From Mycobacterium sp. SMC-2 (GTDB lineage Bacteria; Actinomycetota; Actinomycetes; Mycobacteriales; Mycobacteriaceae): a stretch of DNA of 64,000 bases. Position numbers and translations under genes: made by a program. How positions within the stretch are numbered: the first letter of the stretch is position 1; every line of letters starts with the position of its first letter. Where the stretch lies: NCBI RefSeq assembly GCF_025263485.1, contig NZ_CP079863.1, positions 1,922,001-1,986,000 on the forward strand, written 5' to 3'. This document shows, piece by piece, positions 17,170 through 27,580 of this stretch. The notes beneath the pieces were generated by a model that saw nothing but the letters and a program-made list of their open reading frames with translations, was not told the DNA's origin and made no database searches.

Positions 17170-18663
17170 CTAGTCCTGAGGGTGGCGACCCGTCCCCCGC
17201 AAGCGGGTGGGGGTACCTCCCTCTGGGGGCGTGCCCCCATCGCCCGGCGCTGCCGCGCTCGCGACCGCCACGCGCCGCTGTCTGGACGCCTGACGGCGCT
17301 CGCCCAGCCACAGCCGCAGGTTGTGCGCGATGGTCCGGCCGATGAGGCGCGGCGGCGGAATCATGTAGAGGCTGTCGAGCAGCGAGAACCGGCGCAAAAA
17401 CCACTCCGCCAGAACGGGATCCGTCTCGGCGGCCCCCAGGAATTGGTCGAACAGCGCACCGGACGGCCGCCACCACCACGGGATGGGTCCCTTGGTGCCG
17501 GCGTGGTGGAAGGTGACGTCGCCGATGGCGTTCATGATCCAGACGGGGTAGGTGGTCTTGGCGGTGGCCCGGCTCAGTTCGGCGGCCAGCCGGTCGTCGG
17601 GGGAGGCCAGCGCGCGCCGCAGGTGGCCGGCCTGCAGGGACGTCATCGTCATGCCCTGCCCGAAGGTCGGGTTGAAGCTGGCGACGGCGTCGCCGAGGGG
17701 GATGATGCCGGCCGGGAAGCGGTCCAGCTTGTCGTAGCGGCGCCAGCGGCTGGCCGGAAAGGCGTGGAACGCCGGGTCGCCCAGGGGTTCGGCCTGCGCC
17801 AGGGCGGTGTTGATGTGGGCCGGGAGCAGTTCCTCGGCGAGGGCCAGCATCTCGGGGAAGGTCCGCGGCGGTTTGGCGTTGGCCACCCCGAAGGTGGTCA
17901 GGACCCAGCTCCCGTCCTCGTAACAGAGCATGCCCAGCCCGAGCGACTTGTCGTGGGAGGCGCCGGCGACTACCACCTTTTCCGCGATCAAGCCCTCGGG
18001 GATGCGGAACTGCTGGGTGGCGTAGTTGATGCCGATGTCCACGACGTCCTCGACCGGGCGGTCGAACCCCCATTGGTCCAACCACACCGGCAGCCGGGTG
18101 CCCCGGCCCGCCGCGTCGACGACCAGATCCGCGCGGACGAATTCGGGCTCCCCCTCCTCGCCGTCGGCGGGATCCAGCAGCACCCCGGTGACCCGCTGCC
18201 GCGCGTGGTCGAACCGCGGTTCGGCCACGGAGCGCCGCACCATCGTGACGTTGTCCGTGTCCCGTACCCGTTTGCGCAACTGCCACTCCAGATGGGGGCG
18301 GCTGGGGACGTACGCGGTGAATTCGTCGCGCAGGGTGTGCCCCGTCCCGAGCACGTGGCCGGCGGCGCCGAGGTGGATGCAATCGGGCCGGTTCTCCAGC
18401 ATGGGCACGCCCGCGGCCACCATCTCCTGCAGCAGTCCGGGGAACAGGCTCTCGAACTCCATTGCGCCACGGGCCATCAGCATGTGCAGGTGCCGGTCCT
18501 GCGGAACCGTCGCGCGGTTCGACGGTGTCCTCGGCAACTCGTCGCGCTCGTAGACCGTGACCCGGGAATAGGCGTCCGAGAGCACCTGCGCGGCGCACAA
18601 ACCGGCGATGCTGCCGCCGATGACCACCGCATGGTCCCTGGTGTTTGCTTTGCTGTCCGCCAT
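17170..18663 (-). CDS. FAD-dependent oxidoreductase (geranylgeranyl reductase/monooxygenase-like, Rv3254-like)
   Basis: 497 residues from the ATG at 18663 (MADSKANTRDHAVVIGGSIAGL). The N-terminal FAD motif GGSIAGLCAAQVL, the middle DLVVDAAGRGTRLP (DG-like) motif and PLGDAVASFNPTFGQGM (GD motif) mark the PHBH/GR2-type flavin monooxygenase superfamily. The substrate is unknown. The last 25 or so residues (Gly/Pro/Thr-rich) are encoded by a GC-rich repeat at 17191-17240, so the natural C-terminus may be shorter in relatives. Convergent with manA. Confidence 0.85.
   Translation of the reverse strand: MADSKANTRDHAVVIGGSIAGLCAAQVLSDAYSRVTVYERDELPRTPSNRATVPQDRHLHMLMARGAMEFESLFPGLLQEMVAAGVPMLENRPDCIHLGAAGHVLGTGHTLRDEFTAYVPSRPHLEWQLRKRVRDTDNVTMVRRSVAEPRFDHARQRVTGVLLDPADGEEGEPEFVRADLVVDAAGRGTRLPVWLDQWGFDRPVEDVVDIGINYATQQFRIPEGLIAEKVVVAGASHDKSLGLGMLCYEDGSWVLTTFGVANAKPPRTFPEMLALAEELLPAHINTALAQAEPLGDPAFHAFPASRWRRYDKLDRFPAGIIPLGDAVASFNPTFGQGMTMTSLQAGHLRRALASPDDRLAAELSRATAKTTYPVWIMNAIGDVTFHHAGTKGPIPWWWRPSGALFDQFLGAAETDPVLAEWFLRRFSLLDSLYMIPPPRLIGRTIAHNLRLWLGERRQASRQRRVAVASAAAPGDGGTPPEGGTPTRLRGTGRHPQD
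17191..17240. repeat. GC-rich dispersed repeat at 3' end of the FAD gene
   Basis: Read on the minus strand, 17191-17220 gives GGAGGTACCCCCACCCGC followed by TTGCGGGGGACG. A second palindrome, TGGGGGC-GT-GCCCCCA, follows at 17224-17239. A clearly related sequence lies inside pdtaS at 60887-60918. It forms strong stems between convergent manA and the FAD gene, so it may also act as a terminator. Confidence 0.6.
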
Positions 18664-18726
18664 CTCGGCAGAGTACCCGCTACTGTGACGGACCAATGGG
18701 TCCCGGTTGATGGGGAAGGGCGACGG

Positions 18727-20241
18727 ATGGCCAATCGATGGCGCACGAAGTCGGTCGAACAATCGATCGCCGACACCGACGAGCCAGACACCCGGTTACG
18801 CAAGGAACTGACCTGGTGGGACCTGGTCGTGTTCGGGGTCGCGGTGGTGATCGGGGCCGGTATCTTCACCGTCACCGCGTCGACAGCCGGTGACATCACC
18901 GGCCCGGCGATCTGGATCTCGTTCGTGATCGCGGCCGTCACCTGCGCGCTGGCGGCGCTGTGTTACGCCGAGTTCGCCTCGACGCTGCCGGTCGCCGGCA
19001 GCGCCTACACGTTCTCGTATGCCACCTTCGGCGAGTTCCTGGCCTGGATCATCGGCTGGAACCTGTTGCTGGAACTGGCGATCGGCGCGGCGGTGGTGGC
19101 CAAAGGCTGGTCGAGCTACCTGGGCAACGTCTTCGGGTTTGCCGGTGGCACAACGCAATTCGAGTCGATCAACCTGGACTGGGGCGCGCTGCTGATCGTC
19201 GGCGGAGTCGCGACCCTGGTCGCCCTGGGCACCAAGCTGTCGTCGAGGTTCTCCGCGGTGATCACCGGCATCAAGGTGTCGGTGGTGCTGTTGGTCGTCG
19301 TCGTCGGAGCGTTCTACATCAAGGCCTCGAACTATTCGCCCTTTATCCCCAAGCCCGAAGCCGGGCACGAGGCGTCGGGCGTCAACCAGTCGGTGCTGTC
19401 GTTGCTGACCGGGGCGCACAGCAGCCACTACGGCTGGTACGGCGTGCTGGCGGGCGCATCGATCGTGTTCTTCGCGTTCATCGGGTTCGACATCGTCGCC
19501 ACCATGGCCGAGGAGACCAAGCGGCCCCAGCGGGACGTCCCGCGGGGAATCCTGGCGTCGCTGGCGATCGTGACCGTGCTCTACGTGGCGGTTTCGGTGG
19601 TGCTGTCCGGGATGGTGCCCTACACCCAGCTCAAGACCGCCCCCGGCCACAAGCCCGCGAACCTGGCCACGGCGTTCACGGCCAACGGGATCCACTGGGC
19701 CAGCAAGATCATCGCCATCGGGGCCCTGGCCGGATTGACCACCGTGGTGATGGTGCTGATGCTCGGCCAGTGCCGCGTCCTGTTCGCGATGGCGCGCGAC
19801 GGACTGTTGCCGCGGCAGCTGGCGAAGACCGGCTCGCGCGGCACCCCGGTCCGGATCACCGTACTGGTCGCGCTGGTGGTGGCCGTGACGGCGTCGGTGT
19901 TCCCGATCGCCAAGCTCGAGGAGATGGTCAACGTCGGCACGCTGTTCGCGTTCGTCCTGGTGTCGGCCGGCGTCATGGTCCTGCGAAGGACCCGGCCGGA
20001 CCTGGAGCGGGGATTCCGGGCGCCGTGGGTGCCGGCCCTGCCGATCGCGTCGATCTGCGCGTGTGTGTGGCTGATGGTCAACCTGACCGCGCTGACCTGG
20101 GTTCGGTTCGGTGTCTGGCTGGCCGCGGGCACCGCGATCTACGTCGGCTACGGATACCGGCACTCCGTGCAGGGCCGCCGCGAGGCGGACGGCCATCCCG
20201 GTAAAGAACCCGACCCCGATCCGACTTCCGCGGCGGCATAG
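18727..20241 (+). CDS. Amino acid permease, APC superfamily (Rv3253c-like)
   Basis: 504 residues from the ATG at 18727; the much longer open frame upstream is the antisense of the FAD gene. About 12 hydrophobic segments, beginning WWDLVVFGVAVVIGAGIF with the consensus GAGIF unwound-helix motif of TM1 and GFDIVATMAEETKRPQRD after TM6, which is the cationic amino-acid transporter (CAT) signature. Probably proton-coupled uptake of basic or neutral amino acids at the inner membrane. Divergent from the FAD gene with a 63-base spacer. Confidence 0.92.
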   Translation: MANRWRTKSVEQSIADTDEPDTRLRKELTWWDLVVFGVAVVIGAGIFTVTASTAGDITGPAIWISFVIAAVTCALAALCYAEFASTLPVAGSAYTFSYATFGEFLAWIIGWNLLLELAIGAAVVAKGWSSYLGNVFGFAGGTTQFESINLDWGALLIVGGVATLVALGTKLSSRFSAVITGIKVSVVLLVVVVGAFYIKASNYSPFIPKPEAGHEASGVNQSVLSLLTGAHSSHYGWYGVLAGASIVFFAFIGFDIVATMAEETKRPQRDVPRGILASLAIVTVLYVAVSVVLSGMVPYTQLKTAPGHKPANLATAFTANGIHWASKIIAIGALAGLTTVVMVLMLGQCRVLFAMARDGLLPRQLAKTGSRGTPVRITVLVALVVAVTASVFPIAKLEEMVNVGTLFAFVLVSAGVMVLRRTRPDLERGFRAPWVPALPIASICACVWLMVNLTALTWVRFGVWLAAGTAIYVGYGYRHSVQGRREADGHPGKEPDPDPTSAAA

Positions 20242-20290
20242 GCCGCCCCGTTCGCAAAAGTCCGGGGGGCGTCGACTGTGCGCGCTGGGC

Positions 20291-20403
20291 TTGCGTGTGC
20301 GCTCGCGGCTTTCGCCGTGAATCCTCGGCGGGAAACGGGCCGGATCCGCGCCCTGACTGCGCATCCAACGCCGTACGCGCACACTCAACGCCCCAAGATT
20401 CAC
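20291..20403. repeat. Imperfect long inverted repeat downstream of the permease
   Basis: In the gap between the permease and alkB, GTGAATCCTCGGCG (20317-20330) faces CGCCCCAAGATTCAC (20389-20403). Just outside and inside these, GCGTGTGCGC-type and GCGCACAC-type blocks also face each other. The result is a roughly 110-base imperfect palindrome with no coding content. It resembles the dispersed palindromic units found in mycobacterial intergenic DNA and could act as a terminator. Confidence 0.45.
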
Positions 20404-20460
20404 GCAGGAGCCGCCGCCGGTCCCGGCTAGACGCGAGGTATTTTACAAATCAGGCTTATA

Positions 20461-20470
20461 TGTCTAGACA
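20461..20470. promoter_or_regulatory. Candidate operator upstream of alkB (TGTCTAGACA)
   Basis: A perfect 10-bp palindrome in an AT-rich stretch about 65 bases before the alkB start, directly after TTATA. It is a plausible site for the TetR-type regulator encoded at the end of the same cassette. No other copy was noticed in the window. Confidence 0.35.
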
Positions 20471-20533
20471 ACAGACGCAAATGGCCGTAATGTCCAACTC
20501 CAACGTGGCATGACTCACAAGGAGGTTTGGCAG

Positions 20534-21757
20534 ATGACCACACTCAGCCCCGCGGAGCCGACGGTCTGGCGGGACAAGAAGCGCCGGCTCTGGCTCATGG
20601 GGCTGATCGCCCCCACGGCGCTGTTCGTCATGCTGCCGATCACCTGGGGGCTCAACCAGCTCGGTTGGCACGCCGCCGCGCAGGTGCCGCTGTGGATCGG
20701 GCCGATCCTGCTGTACGTCCTGCTGCCCATCCTCGACCTGCGGTTCGGGCCCGACGGACAGAATCCGCCCGACGAGGTGATGGAGCAGCTGGAGAACGAC
20801 AAGTACTACCGCTACTGCACCTACATCTACGTTCCGTTCCAATACCTCAGCGTGGTCATGGGTGCCTACCTGTTCACCGCCTCCGACCTGCACTGGCTCG
20901 GCTTTGACGGCGCGTTGAGCTGGGCGGGCAAGCTGGGCGTGGCGCTGTCGGTCGGCGTGCTCGGCGGCGTCGGCATCAACACCGCGCACGAGATGGGCCA
21001 CAAGAAGGACTCGCTGGAACGATGGCTGTCCAAGATCACCCTGGCGCAGACCTGCTACGGCCACTTCTACATCGAGCACAACCGCGGCCACCACGTGCGC
21101 GTCTCGACCCCGGAGGACCCGGCGTCGGCCCGCTTCGGGGAGACCTTCTGGGAGTTCTTGCCGCGCAGCGTCTTTGGCAGCCTGCGCTCGTCACTGCGGT
21201 TGGAAGCGCAGCGCATACGCCGGCTGGGCAAGAGCCCCTGGGACCCCAGGACGTATCTGTCCAACGACGTGCTCAACGCCTGGCTGCTGTCGGTGGTGTT
21301 GTGGGGCGTGCTGATCGGGGTATTCGGCCCGGGGCTCATCCCGTTCGTGATCATCCAGGCTGTCTTCGGCTTCAGCCTCCTCGAGTCCGTCAACTACCTC
21401 GAGCACTACGGGCTGCTGCGGCAGCGCAACGCCAGCGGTCGCTACGAGCGCTGCGCGCCGGTGCACAGCTGGAACTCCGACCACATTGTCACCAACCTGT
21501 TCCTGTATCACCTGCAGCGGCACAGCGATCACCACGCGAACCCGACCCGCCGGTACCAGACCCTGCGCAGCATGGCGGGCGCGCCCAACCTGCCGAGCGG
21601 ATACGCGTCGATGATCTCGCTGACCTACATCCCGCCGCTGTGGCGCAGGGTGATGGACCATCGGGTGCTGGAGCACTACGACGGCGACATCACCAGGGTC
21701 AACATCCACCCGCGGGTGCGCGAGCGGGTGCTGGCTCGCTACGGGGCGGCCGCATGA
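20534..21757 (+). CDS. alkB: Transmembrane alkane 1-monooxygenase AlkB
   Basis: 407 residues from the ATG at 20534, fixed by AAGGAGGT at 20519-20526; an in-frame ATG at 20510 precedes that ribosome-binding site and is unlikely. Six hydrophobic helices and the di-iron histidine boxes HEMGHKKD, HNRGHH and LQRHSDHH plus the NYLEHYG motif identify an integral-membrane alkane omega-hydroxylase. It uses O2 and electrons delivered through rubredoxin. The two rubredoxin genes follow with ATGA overlap, so stoichiometric synthesis is likely. Confidence 0.97.
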   Translation: MTTLSPAEPTVWRDKKRRLWLMGLIAPTALFVMLPITWGLNQLGWHAAAQVPLWIGPILLYVLLPILDLRFGPDGQNPPDEVMEQLENDKYYRYCTYIYVPFQYLSVVMGAYLFTASDLHWLGFDGALSWAGKLGVALSVGVLGGVGINTAHEMGHKKDSLERWLSKITLAQTCYGHFYIEHNRGHHVRVSTPEDPASARFGETFWEFLPRSVFGSLRSSLRLEAQRIRRLGKSPWDPRTYLSNDVLNAWLLSVVLWGVLIGVFGPGLIPFVIIQAVFGFSLLESVNYLEHYGLLRQRNASGRYERCAPVHSWNSDHIVTNLFLYHLQRHSDHHANPTRRYQTLRSMAGAPNLPSGYASMISLTYIPPLWRRVMDHRVLEHYDGDITRVNIHPRVRERVLARYGAAA

Positions 21758-21927
21758 GCGCCTACCGCTGCCCGGGCTGCGACTACACCTACGACGAGGC
21801 GAAAGGCGCTCCGCGGGAAGGGTTTCCCGCGGGGACGCCGTTCAGTGACATCCCCGACGACTGGTGCTGCCCCGATTGCGCGGTCCGCGAGAAGGCCGAT
21901 TTCGAAACCATAGGAGTGAACCGATGA
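21754..21927 (+). CDS. rubA: Rubredoxin RubA
   Basis: 57 residues. Two iron-binding knuckles, [13 protein letters not shown] and CCPDCAV (Cys-x2-Cys each), of alkane-hydroxylase-type rubredoxins. It passes single electrons from rubredoxin reductase to AlkB. Its ATG overlaps the alkB stop and its TGA overlaps the ATG of rubB, so the three are translationally coupled. Of the two rubredoxins in such cassettes, only one type usually supports AlkB activity; which one does so here cannot be told by eye. Confidence 0.95.
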   Translation: MSAYRCPGCDYTYDEAKGAPREGFPAGTPFSDIPDDWCCPDCAVREKADFETIGVNR

Positions 21928-22106
21928 GCGACTACAAGCTTTTCGTCTGCGTGCAGTGCGGCTTCGAATACGACGAGGCCAAGGGCTGGCCGGAGGACGG
22001 CATCGCGCCCGGGACCCGCTGGGACGACATCCCGGAGGACTGGAGCTGCCCGGACTGCGGTGCGGCGAAATCCGACTTCGAGATGGTGGAGGTAGCTCGA
22101 TCCTGA
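21924..22106 (+). CDS. rubB: Rubredoxin RubB
   Basis: 60 residues with [19 protein letters not shown] and [15 protein letters not shown]. The pattern [17 protein letters not shown] is the classical rubredoxin core and is closer to AlkG2-type rubredoxins than the upstream copy. Electron carrier for AlkB in the cytosol. Overlaps rubA by four bases; the TetR gene starts 26 bases further on. Confidence 0.95.
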   Translation: MSDYKLFVCVQCGFEYDEAKGWPEDGIAPGTRWDDIPEDWSCPDCGAAKSDFEMVEVARS

Positions 22107-22132
22107 GCGCCCCAACAACTAATGTCGCGCCT

Positions 22133-22738
22133 GTGAAGCGGATGCCGTACCCCGAGGCGTCGCGCGTCCTGCTGCGCGACTCGGTGCTGGACGCGATGCG
22201 GGAGCTGCTGGGCACCCGCGACTGGTCCGCCGTCACGCTGTCGGACGTGGCCCGCGCCGCGGGCATCAGCCGGCAGACCATTTACAACGAGTTCGGCTCG
22301 CGGCAAGGCCTGGCTCAGGGGTATGCCCTGCGCCTGGCCGACCGGCTGGTCGATGCCGTGCAGGGCGCCATCGACGCCAACGTCGGCAACATGTACGAGG
22401 CGTTCCTGCAAGGGTTTCGGGCCTTCTTCGCGGAGTCGGCGGCGGACCCGTTGGTGATCTCCTTGCTGACGGGCGTCGCCAAGCCGGACCTGTTGCAGCT
22501 CATCACCACGGACAGCGGGCCCATCATCACCAGGGCGTCGGAACGGTTGAGCGCGGCCTTCACCCATAGCTGGGTGGCGATCAGTGACGAGGACGCCGGC
22601 GTGCTCGCGCGGGCCATCGTGCGGCTGGCGTTGAGTTACGTGTCGATGCCGCCCGAGGCCGATCACGATGTCGCGGCGGACCTGGCCCGGCTGATGACGC
22701 CGTTCGCGGAGCGTCACGGCGTCGTCAACGTCCCCTGA
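22133..22738 (+). CDS. TetR-family regulator of the alkane cassette (AlkX-like)
   Basis: 201 residues from a GTG at 22133 (VKRMPYPEASRVLL). The N-terminal helix-turn-helix VTLSDVARAAGISRQTIYNEFGSRQGLA is typical TetR. The C-terminal ligand domain is hydrophobic and helical. The position after alkB-rubA-rubB matches Rv3249c and AlkX of other actinobacteria, which repress the cassette in response to fatty acids or alkanes. The palindrome at 20461 is a candidate site. The exact start is uncertain (ATG at 22142 also possible). Confidence 0.88.
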   Translation: MKRMPYPEASRVLLRDSVLDAMRELLGTRDWSAVTLSDVARAAGISRQTIYNEFGSRQGLAQGYALRLADRLVDAVQGAIDANVGNMYEAFLQGFRAFFAESAADPLVISLLTGVAKPDLLQLITTDSGPIITRASERLSAAFTHSWVAISDEDAGVLARAIVRLALSYVSMPPEADHDVAADLARLMTPFAERHGVVNVP

Positions 22739-22837
22739 CGCCCGGCGGCCCGCGAGCCGCCGACTACAGTGGCGCAAGAGCGCATACCAAAGCTAAGTAA
22801 TCCTCTTGGAACCCAAGCCGCAGAAGGAATGGATCTT

Positions 22838-24310
<1,473 letters not shown>

Positions 24311-24321
24311 GTTCGCTTTGG

Positions 24322-24377
24322 CCCAACGCCCGGCCAGCCGGGCGCTCAGCACCCAACGCCCGGCCAGCCGGGCGCTC
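24322..24377. repeat. Two tandem 26-bp copies with internal palindrome after sahH
   Basis: 24322-24347 and 24352-24377 are identical (CCCAACGCCCGGCCAGCCGG then GCGCTC), with a 30-base period. Each holds the palindrome CGCCCGGC-CA-GCCGGGCG. Lying 11 bases after the sahH stop, they can form two strong hairpins, so a terminator between sahH and tmk is likely. Confidence 0.6.
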
Positions 24378-24400
24378 GATGAGGGGTTAGGCTCGGCGCC

Positions 24401-25090
24401 GTGCTGATCGCGATCGAAGGGGTTGACGGCGCGGGCAAGCGGACGCTGTCCGAGGGTCTGCGCAAGGCCTTCCAGGCGGCCGGGAAGTCGGTGGCGATCA
24501 TGGCCTTCCCGCGCTACGGCAAATCGGTGACCGCCGACGTCGCGGCCGAGGCCCTGCACGGCGAGCACGGTGACCTGGCGTCGTCCGTCTATGCGATGGC
24601 GATGCTGTTTGCGCTCGACCGGGCGGGGGCGGTGGAGGACATCGAGGCGCTGCGCCGCGACCACGACGTGGTGATCCTGGATCGCTACGTCGCGTCCAAC
24701 GCGGCCTACAGCGCCGCGCGCCTGCGCGAGGACGCCGCCGGGGCGGTGGCCGCGTGGGTGCTCGAGCTCGAGTACCGCCGGCTGCGGATGCCCGCGCCCG
24801 ACTGGCAGGTGTTGCTCGCGGTGCCGGCGGAGCTGGCCGTCCACCGTGCCCGCAGCCGGGCGCAGTCCGATCCGGGACGGGCGCGCGACAGCTACGAACG
24901 CGACAGCGAACTACAGCTGCGCACCGGTGCGGTGTACGCCGAGTTGGCCGCCTCGGGCTGGGGCGGACCCTGGCTCGTCGCCGACGCGGACGTCGATCCG
25001 GGCCGGCTGGCCGCCACCCTGATCGGCGCCAACGACGTCCCCGCTACCCTCCGGGAGGGCACGCCCGGGGCGCCGAGCACGGGAATTTAG
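24401..25090 (+). CDS. tmk: Thymidylate kinase
   Basis: 229 residues from a GTG at 24401. P-loop IAIEGVDGAGKRTL, the AFPRYGKSVTADV segment and the DR(Y) motif VVILDRYVASNAAYSAARL of dTMP kinases are clear, as is the LID-region ERDSELQLR. Phosphorylates dTMP to dTDP for DNA synthesis. The C-terminus runs about 15 residues past the M. tuberculosis enzyme, with a loose Gly/Pro/Ser tail. Followed by mtrA after an 80-base spacer. Confidence 0.95.
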   Translation: MLIAIEGVDGAGKRTLSEGLRKAFQAAGKSVAIMAFPRYGKSVTADVAAEALHGEHGDLASSVYAMAMLFALDRAGAVEDIEALRRDHDVVILDRYVASNAAYSAARLREDAAGAVAAWVLELEYRRLRMPAPDWQVLLAVPAELAVHRARSRAQSDPGRARDSYERDSELQLRTGAVYAELAASGWGGPWLVADADVDPGRLAATLIGANDVPATLREGTPGAPSTGI

Positions 25091-25170
25091 CCGAAATTGG
25101 ACCCATATTTGCGGCTAGGCCCAAGAAACGCCCGTGTGGCGCCCCAGTTTTGTCCCGATCTGGTGACACC

Positions 25171-25857
25171 ATGGACTCCATGAGGCAAAGGATTTTGGTC
25201 GTCGATGACGACGCTTCGCTGGCCGAGATGCTCACCATCGTGTTGCGTGGGGAGGGTTTCGACACCGCGGTCATCGGTGACGGTACCCAGGCCCTGACTG
25301 CGGTGCGCGAACTGCGCCCCGATCTGGTGCTGTTGGACTTGATGCTGCCCGGCATGAACGGCATCGACGTCTGTCGCGTGCTGCGCGCCGATTCGGGCGT
25401 CCCGATCGTGATGCTGACGGCCAAGACCGACACCGTGGACGTGGTCCTCGGCCTCGAGTCGGGCGCCGACGACTACATCATGAAGCCGTTCAAGCCCAAG
25501 GAGCTGGTGGCACGGGTGCGGGCGCGGCTGCGCCGCAACGACGACGAGCCCGCCGAGATGCTCTCCATCGCCGACGTCGAGATCGACGTGCCGGCGCACA
25601 AGGTGACCCGCAACGGCGAGCAGATCTTCCTGACGCCGCTGGAGTTCGACCTGCTGGTCGCGTTGGCGCGCAAACCGCGGCAGGTGTTTACTCGTGATGT
25701 GCTGCTCGAACAGGTGTGGGGATACCGGCACCCGGCGGACACCCGCCTGGTGAACGTGCACGTCCAGCGTCTGCGGGCGAAGGTCGAGAAAGACCCGGAA
25801 AACCCGACCGTGGTGTTGACCGTTCGAGGAGTGGGTTACAAGGCCGGACCTCCGTGA
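25171..25857 (+). CDS. mtrA: DNA-binding response regulator MtrA
   Basis: 228 residues. OmpR/PhoB family: receiver domain with acidic pocket VDDD, phosphoacceptor Asp56 in LLDLMLPG, conserved Lys in IMKPFKP, then a winged-helix domain ending [18 protein letters not shown] and [11 protein letters not shown]. Essential in M. tuberculosis. It controls dnaA, cell-wall hydrolase and ripA-type genes, linking replication with division. Two ATGs (25171, 25180) are possible; the first matches the known protein. Followed by its kinase mtrB. Confidence 0.97.
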   Translation: MDSMRQRILVVDDDASLAEMLTIVLRGEGFDTAVIGDGTQALTAVRELRPDLVLLDLMLPGMNGIDVCRVLRADSGVPIVMLTAKTDTVDVVLGLESGADDYIMKPFKPKELVARVRARLRRNDDEPAEMLSIADVEIDVPAHKVTRNGEQIFLTPLEFDLLVALARKPRQVFTRDVLLEQVWGYRHPADTRLVNVHVQRLRAKVEKDPENPTVVLTVRGVGYKAGPP

Positions 25858-25900
25858 TCCGCGCTTTGGCCGAAGAGCGTCGTGGGGGACGGCGCGATTG

Positions 25901-27580
25901 ATGATGTGGGGGTCCCGGCGACGCACTCGGAGCCGCTGGGGGCGCTCCGGCCCCATGACTCGCGGCATGGGTGCGGTGAGTCGAGCCGTGGCCGTGGCCT
26001 GGCGCCGGTCGCTGCAGCTGCGTGTCGTCGCGCTGACGCTCGGGCTGTCCCTGGCGGTGATCCTGGCGCTCGGCTTCGTGCTGACTTCTCAGGTCACCAA
26101 CCGTGTGCTCGACGTCAAGGTCAAGGCCGGCATCGAGCAGATCGAGCGGGCGCGCACCACCGTCGGCGGGATCGTTAGCGGCGAGGAGACGCGCTCGCTG
26201 GACAGCAGCCTGCAGCTGGCCCGCAACACGTTGACGTCCAAGACCGACGGGGCGTCCGGTGCGGGGCTGGCCGGCGCGTTCGACGCGGTGCTGATCGTGC
26301 CGGGCGACGGGCCCCGCGCGGCGACCACGGCGGGGCCCGTCGACCAGGTGCCCAATTCGCTGCGCGGTTTCGTCAAGGCCGGGCAGGCGGCCTACCAGTA
26401 CGCGACCGTGCACACCGACGGTTTCTCAGGACCGGCGCTGATCATCGGTACGCCCGCCTCGGCGCAGGTGGCGAACCTGGAGCTGTACCTGATCTTCCCG
26501 TTGAAGAACGAGCAGGCCACCATCACGCTGGTCCGCGGCACCATGATCACCGGCGGCGCCGTGCTGCTGGTGCTGCTGGCCGGGATCGCGCTGCTGGTCT
26601 CCCGCCAGGTGGTGGTGCCGGTGCGGTCGGCGTCGCGGATCGCCGAGCGATTCGCCGAGGGGCACCTGTCCGAGCGGATGCCGGTGCGCGGCGAGGACGA
26701 CATGGCCCGGCTGGCGATGTCGTTCAACGACATGGCCGAAAGCCTGTCCCGCCAGATCACCCAGCTCGAGGAGTTCGGCAACCTGCAGCGCCGGTTCACC
26801 TCCGACGTCAGCCACGAGCTGCGCACCCCGCTGACCACCGTCCGGATGGCCGCCGACCTCATCTATGACCACAGCGCCGACCTCGACCCCACGCTGGCGC
26901 GGTCCACCGAGCTGATGGTCAACGAGCTGGACCGGTTCGAGTCGCTGCTCAACGACCTGCTGGAGATCTCCCGCCACGACGCCGGTGTGGCCGAGTTGTC
27001 CGTCGAGGCGGTCGATCTGCGCACCACCGTGCGCAGCGCGCTGGGCAACGTGGGCCACCTGGCCGAGGACGCCGGCATCGAGCTGCTCGTCGACCTGCCG
27101 GAAAACGAGGTGATCGCCGAGGTCGACACCCGGCGGGTGGAGCGGATTCTGCGCAACCTGATCGCCAACGCCATCGACCACGCCGAACACAAGCCGGTGC
27201 AGATCCGGATGGCCGCCGACGAGGACACGGTGGCGGTCACCGTCCGCGACTACGGGGTGGGGCTGCGGCCCGGCGAGGAGAAGCTGGTGTTCAGCCGGTT
27301 CTGGCGGGCCGACCCGTCGCGGGTGCGCCGGTCCGGGGGCACCGGCCTCGGCCTGGCGATCAGCGTGGAGGACGCCCGCCTGCACCAGGGCCGGCTGGAG
27401 GCATGGGGCGAGCCCGGCCAGGGCTCGTGCTTCCGGCTGACGCTTCCGCTGGTTCGCGGCCACAAGGTCACCACCAGCCCGCTGCCCATGAAGCCCGTTC
27501 CGCCGACCGCCGCCAGCACCGGCCCGCAACCCACCAAAGACCGTGCGCGGCAACGGGAACACGCCGAGCGGAGCGGGTGA
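25901..27580 (+). CDS. mtrB: Sensor histidine kinase MtrB
   Basis: 559 residues from the ATG at 25901. TM1 about 41-63, an extracytoplasmic sensor of about 150 residues, TM2 about 213-233, HAMP linker with [17 protein letters not shown], then the DHp helix [15 protein letters not shown] with phosphoacceptor His305 and an ATPase domain with [11 protein letters not shown] (N box), [10 protein letters not shown] (G1) and [10 protein letters not shown] (G2). It phosphorylates MtrA, and in mycobacteria localises to the septum. A proline/charged tail follows. The last base of its stop begins the lpqB ATG. Confidence 0.97.
   Translation: MMWGSRRRTRSRWGRSGPMTRGMGAVSRAVAVAWRRSLQLRVVALTLGLSLAVILALGFVLTSQVTNRVLDVKVKAGIEQIERARTTVGGIVSGEETRSLDSSLQLARNTLTSKTDGASGAGLAGAFDAVLIVPGDGPRAATTAGPVDQVPNSLRGFVKAGQAAYQYATVHTDGFSGPALIIGTPASAQVANLELYLIFPLKNEQATITLVRGTMITGGAVLLVLLAGIALLVSRQVVVPVRSASRIAERFAEGHLSERMPVRGEDDMARLAMSFNDMAESLSRQITQLEEFGNLQRRFTSDVSHELRTPLTTVRMAADLIYDHSADLDPTLARSTELMVNELDRFESLLNDLLEISRHDAGVAELSVEAVDLRTTVRSALGNVGHLAEDAGIELLVDLPENEVIAEVDTRRVERILRNLIANAIDHAEHKPVQIRMAADEDTVAVTVRDYGVGLRPGEEKLVFSRFWRADPSRVRRSGGTGLGLAISVEDARLHQGRLEAWGEPGQGSCFRLTLPLVRGHKVTTSPLPMKPVPPTAASTGPQPTKDRARQREHAERSG

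Noticed and set aside
17182-18726. Apparent 5' extension of the permease to 1019 codons
   Set aside because: The extension is antisense to the FAD enzyme and unlike any transporter; the permease starts at the ATG at 18727.
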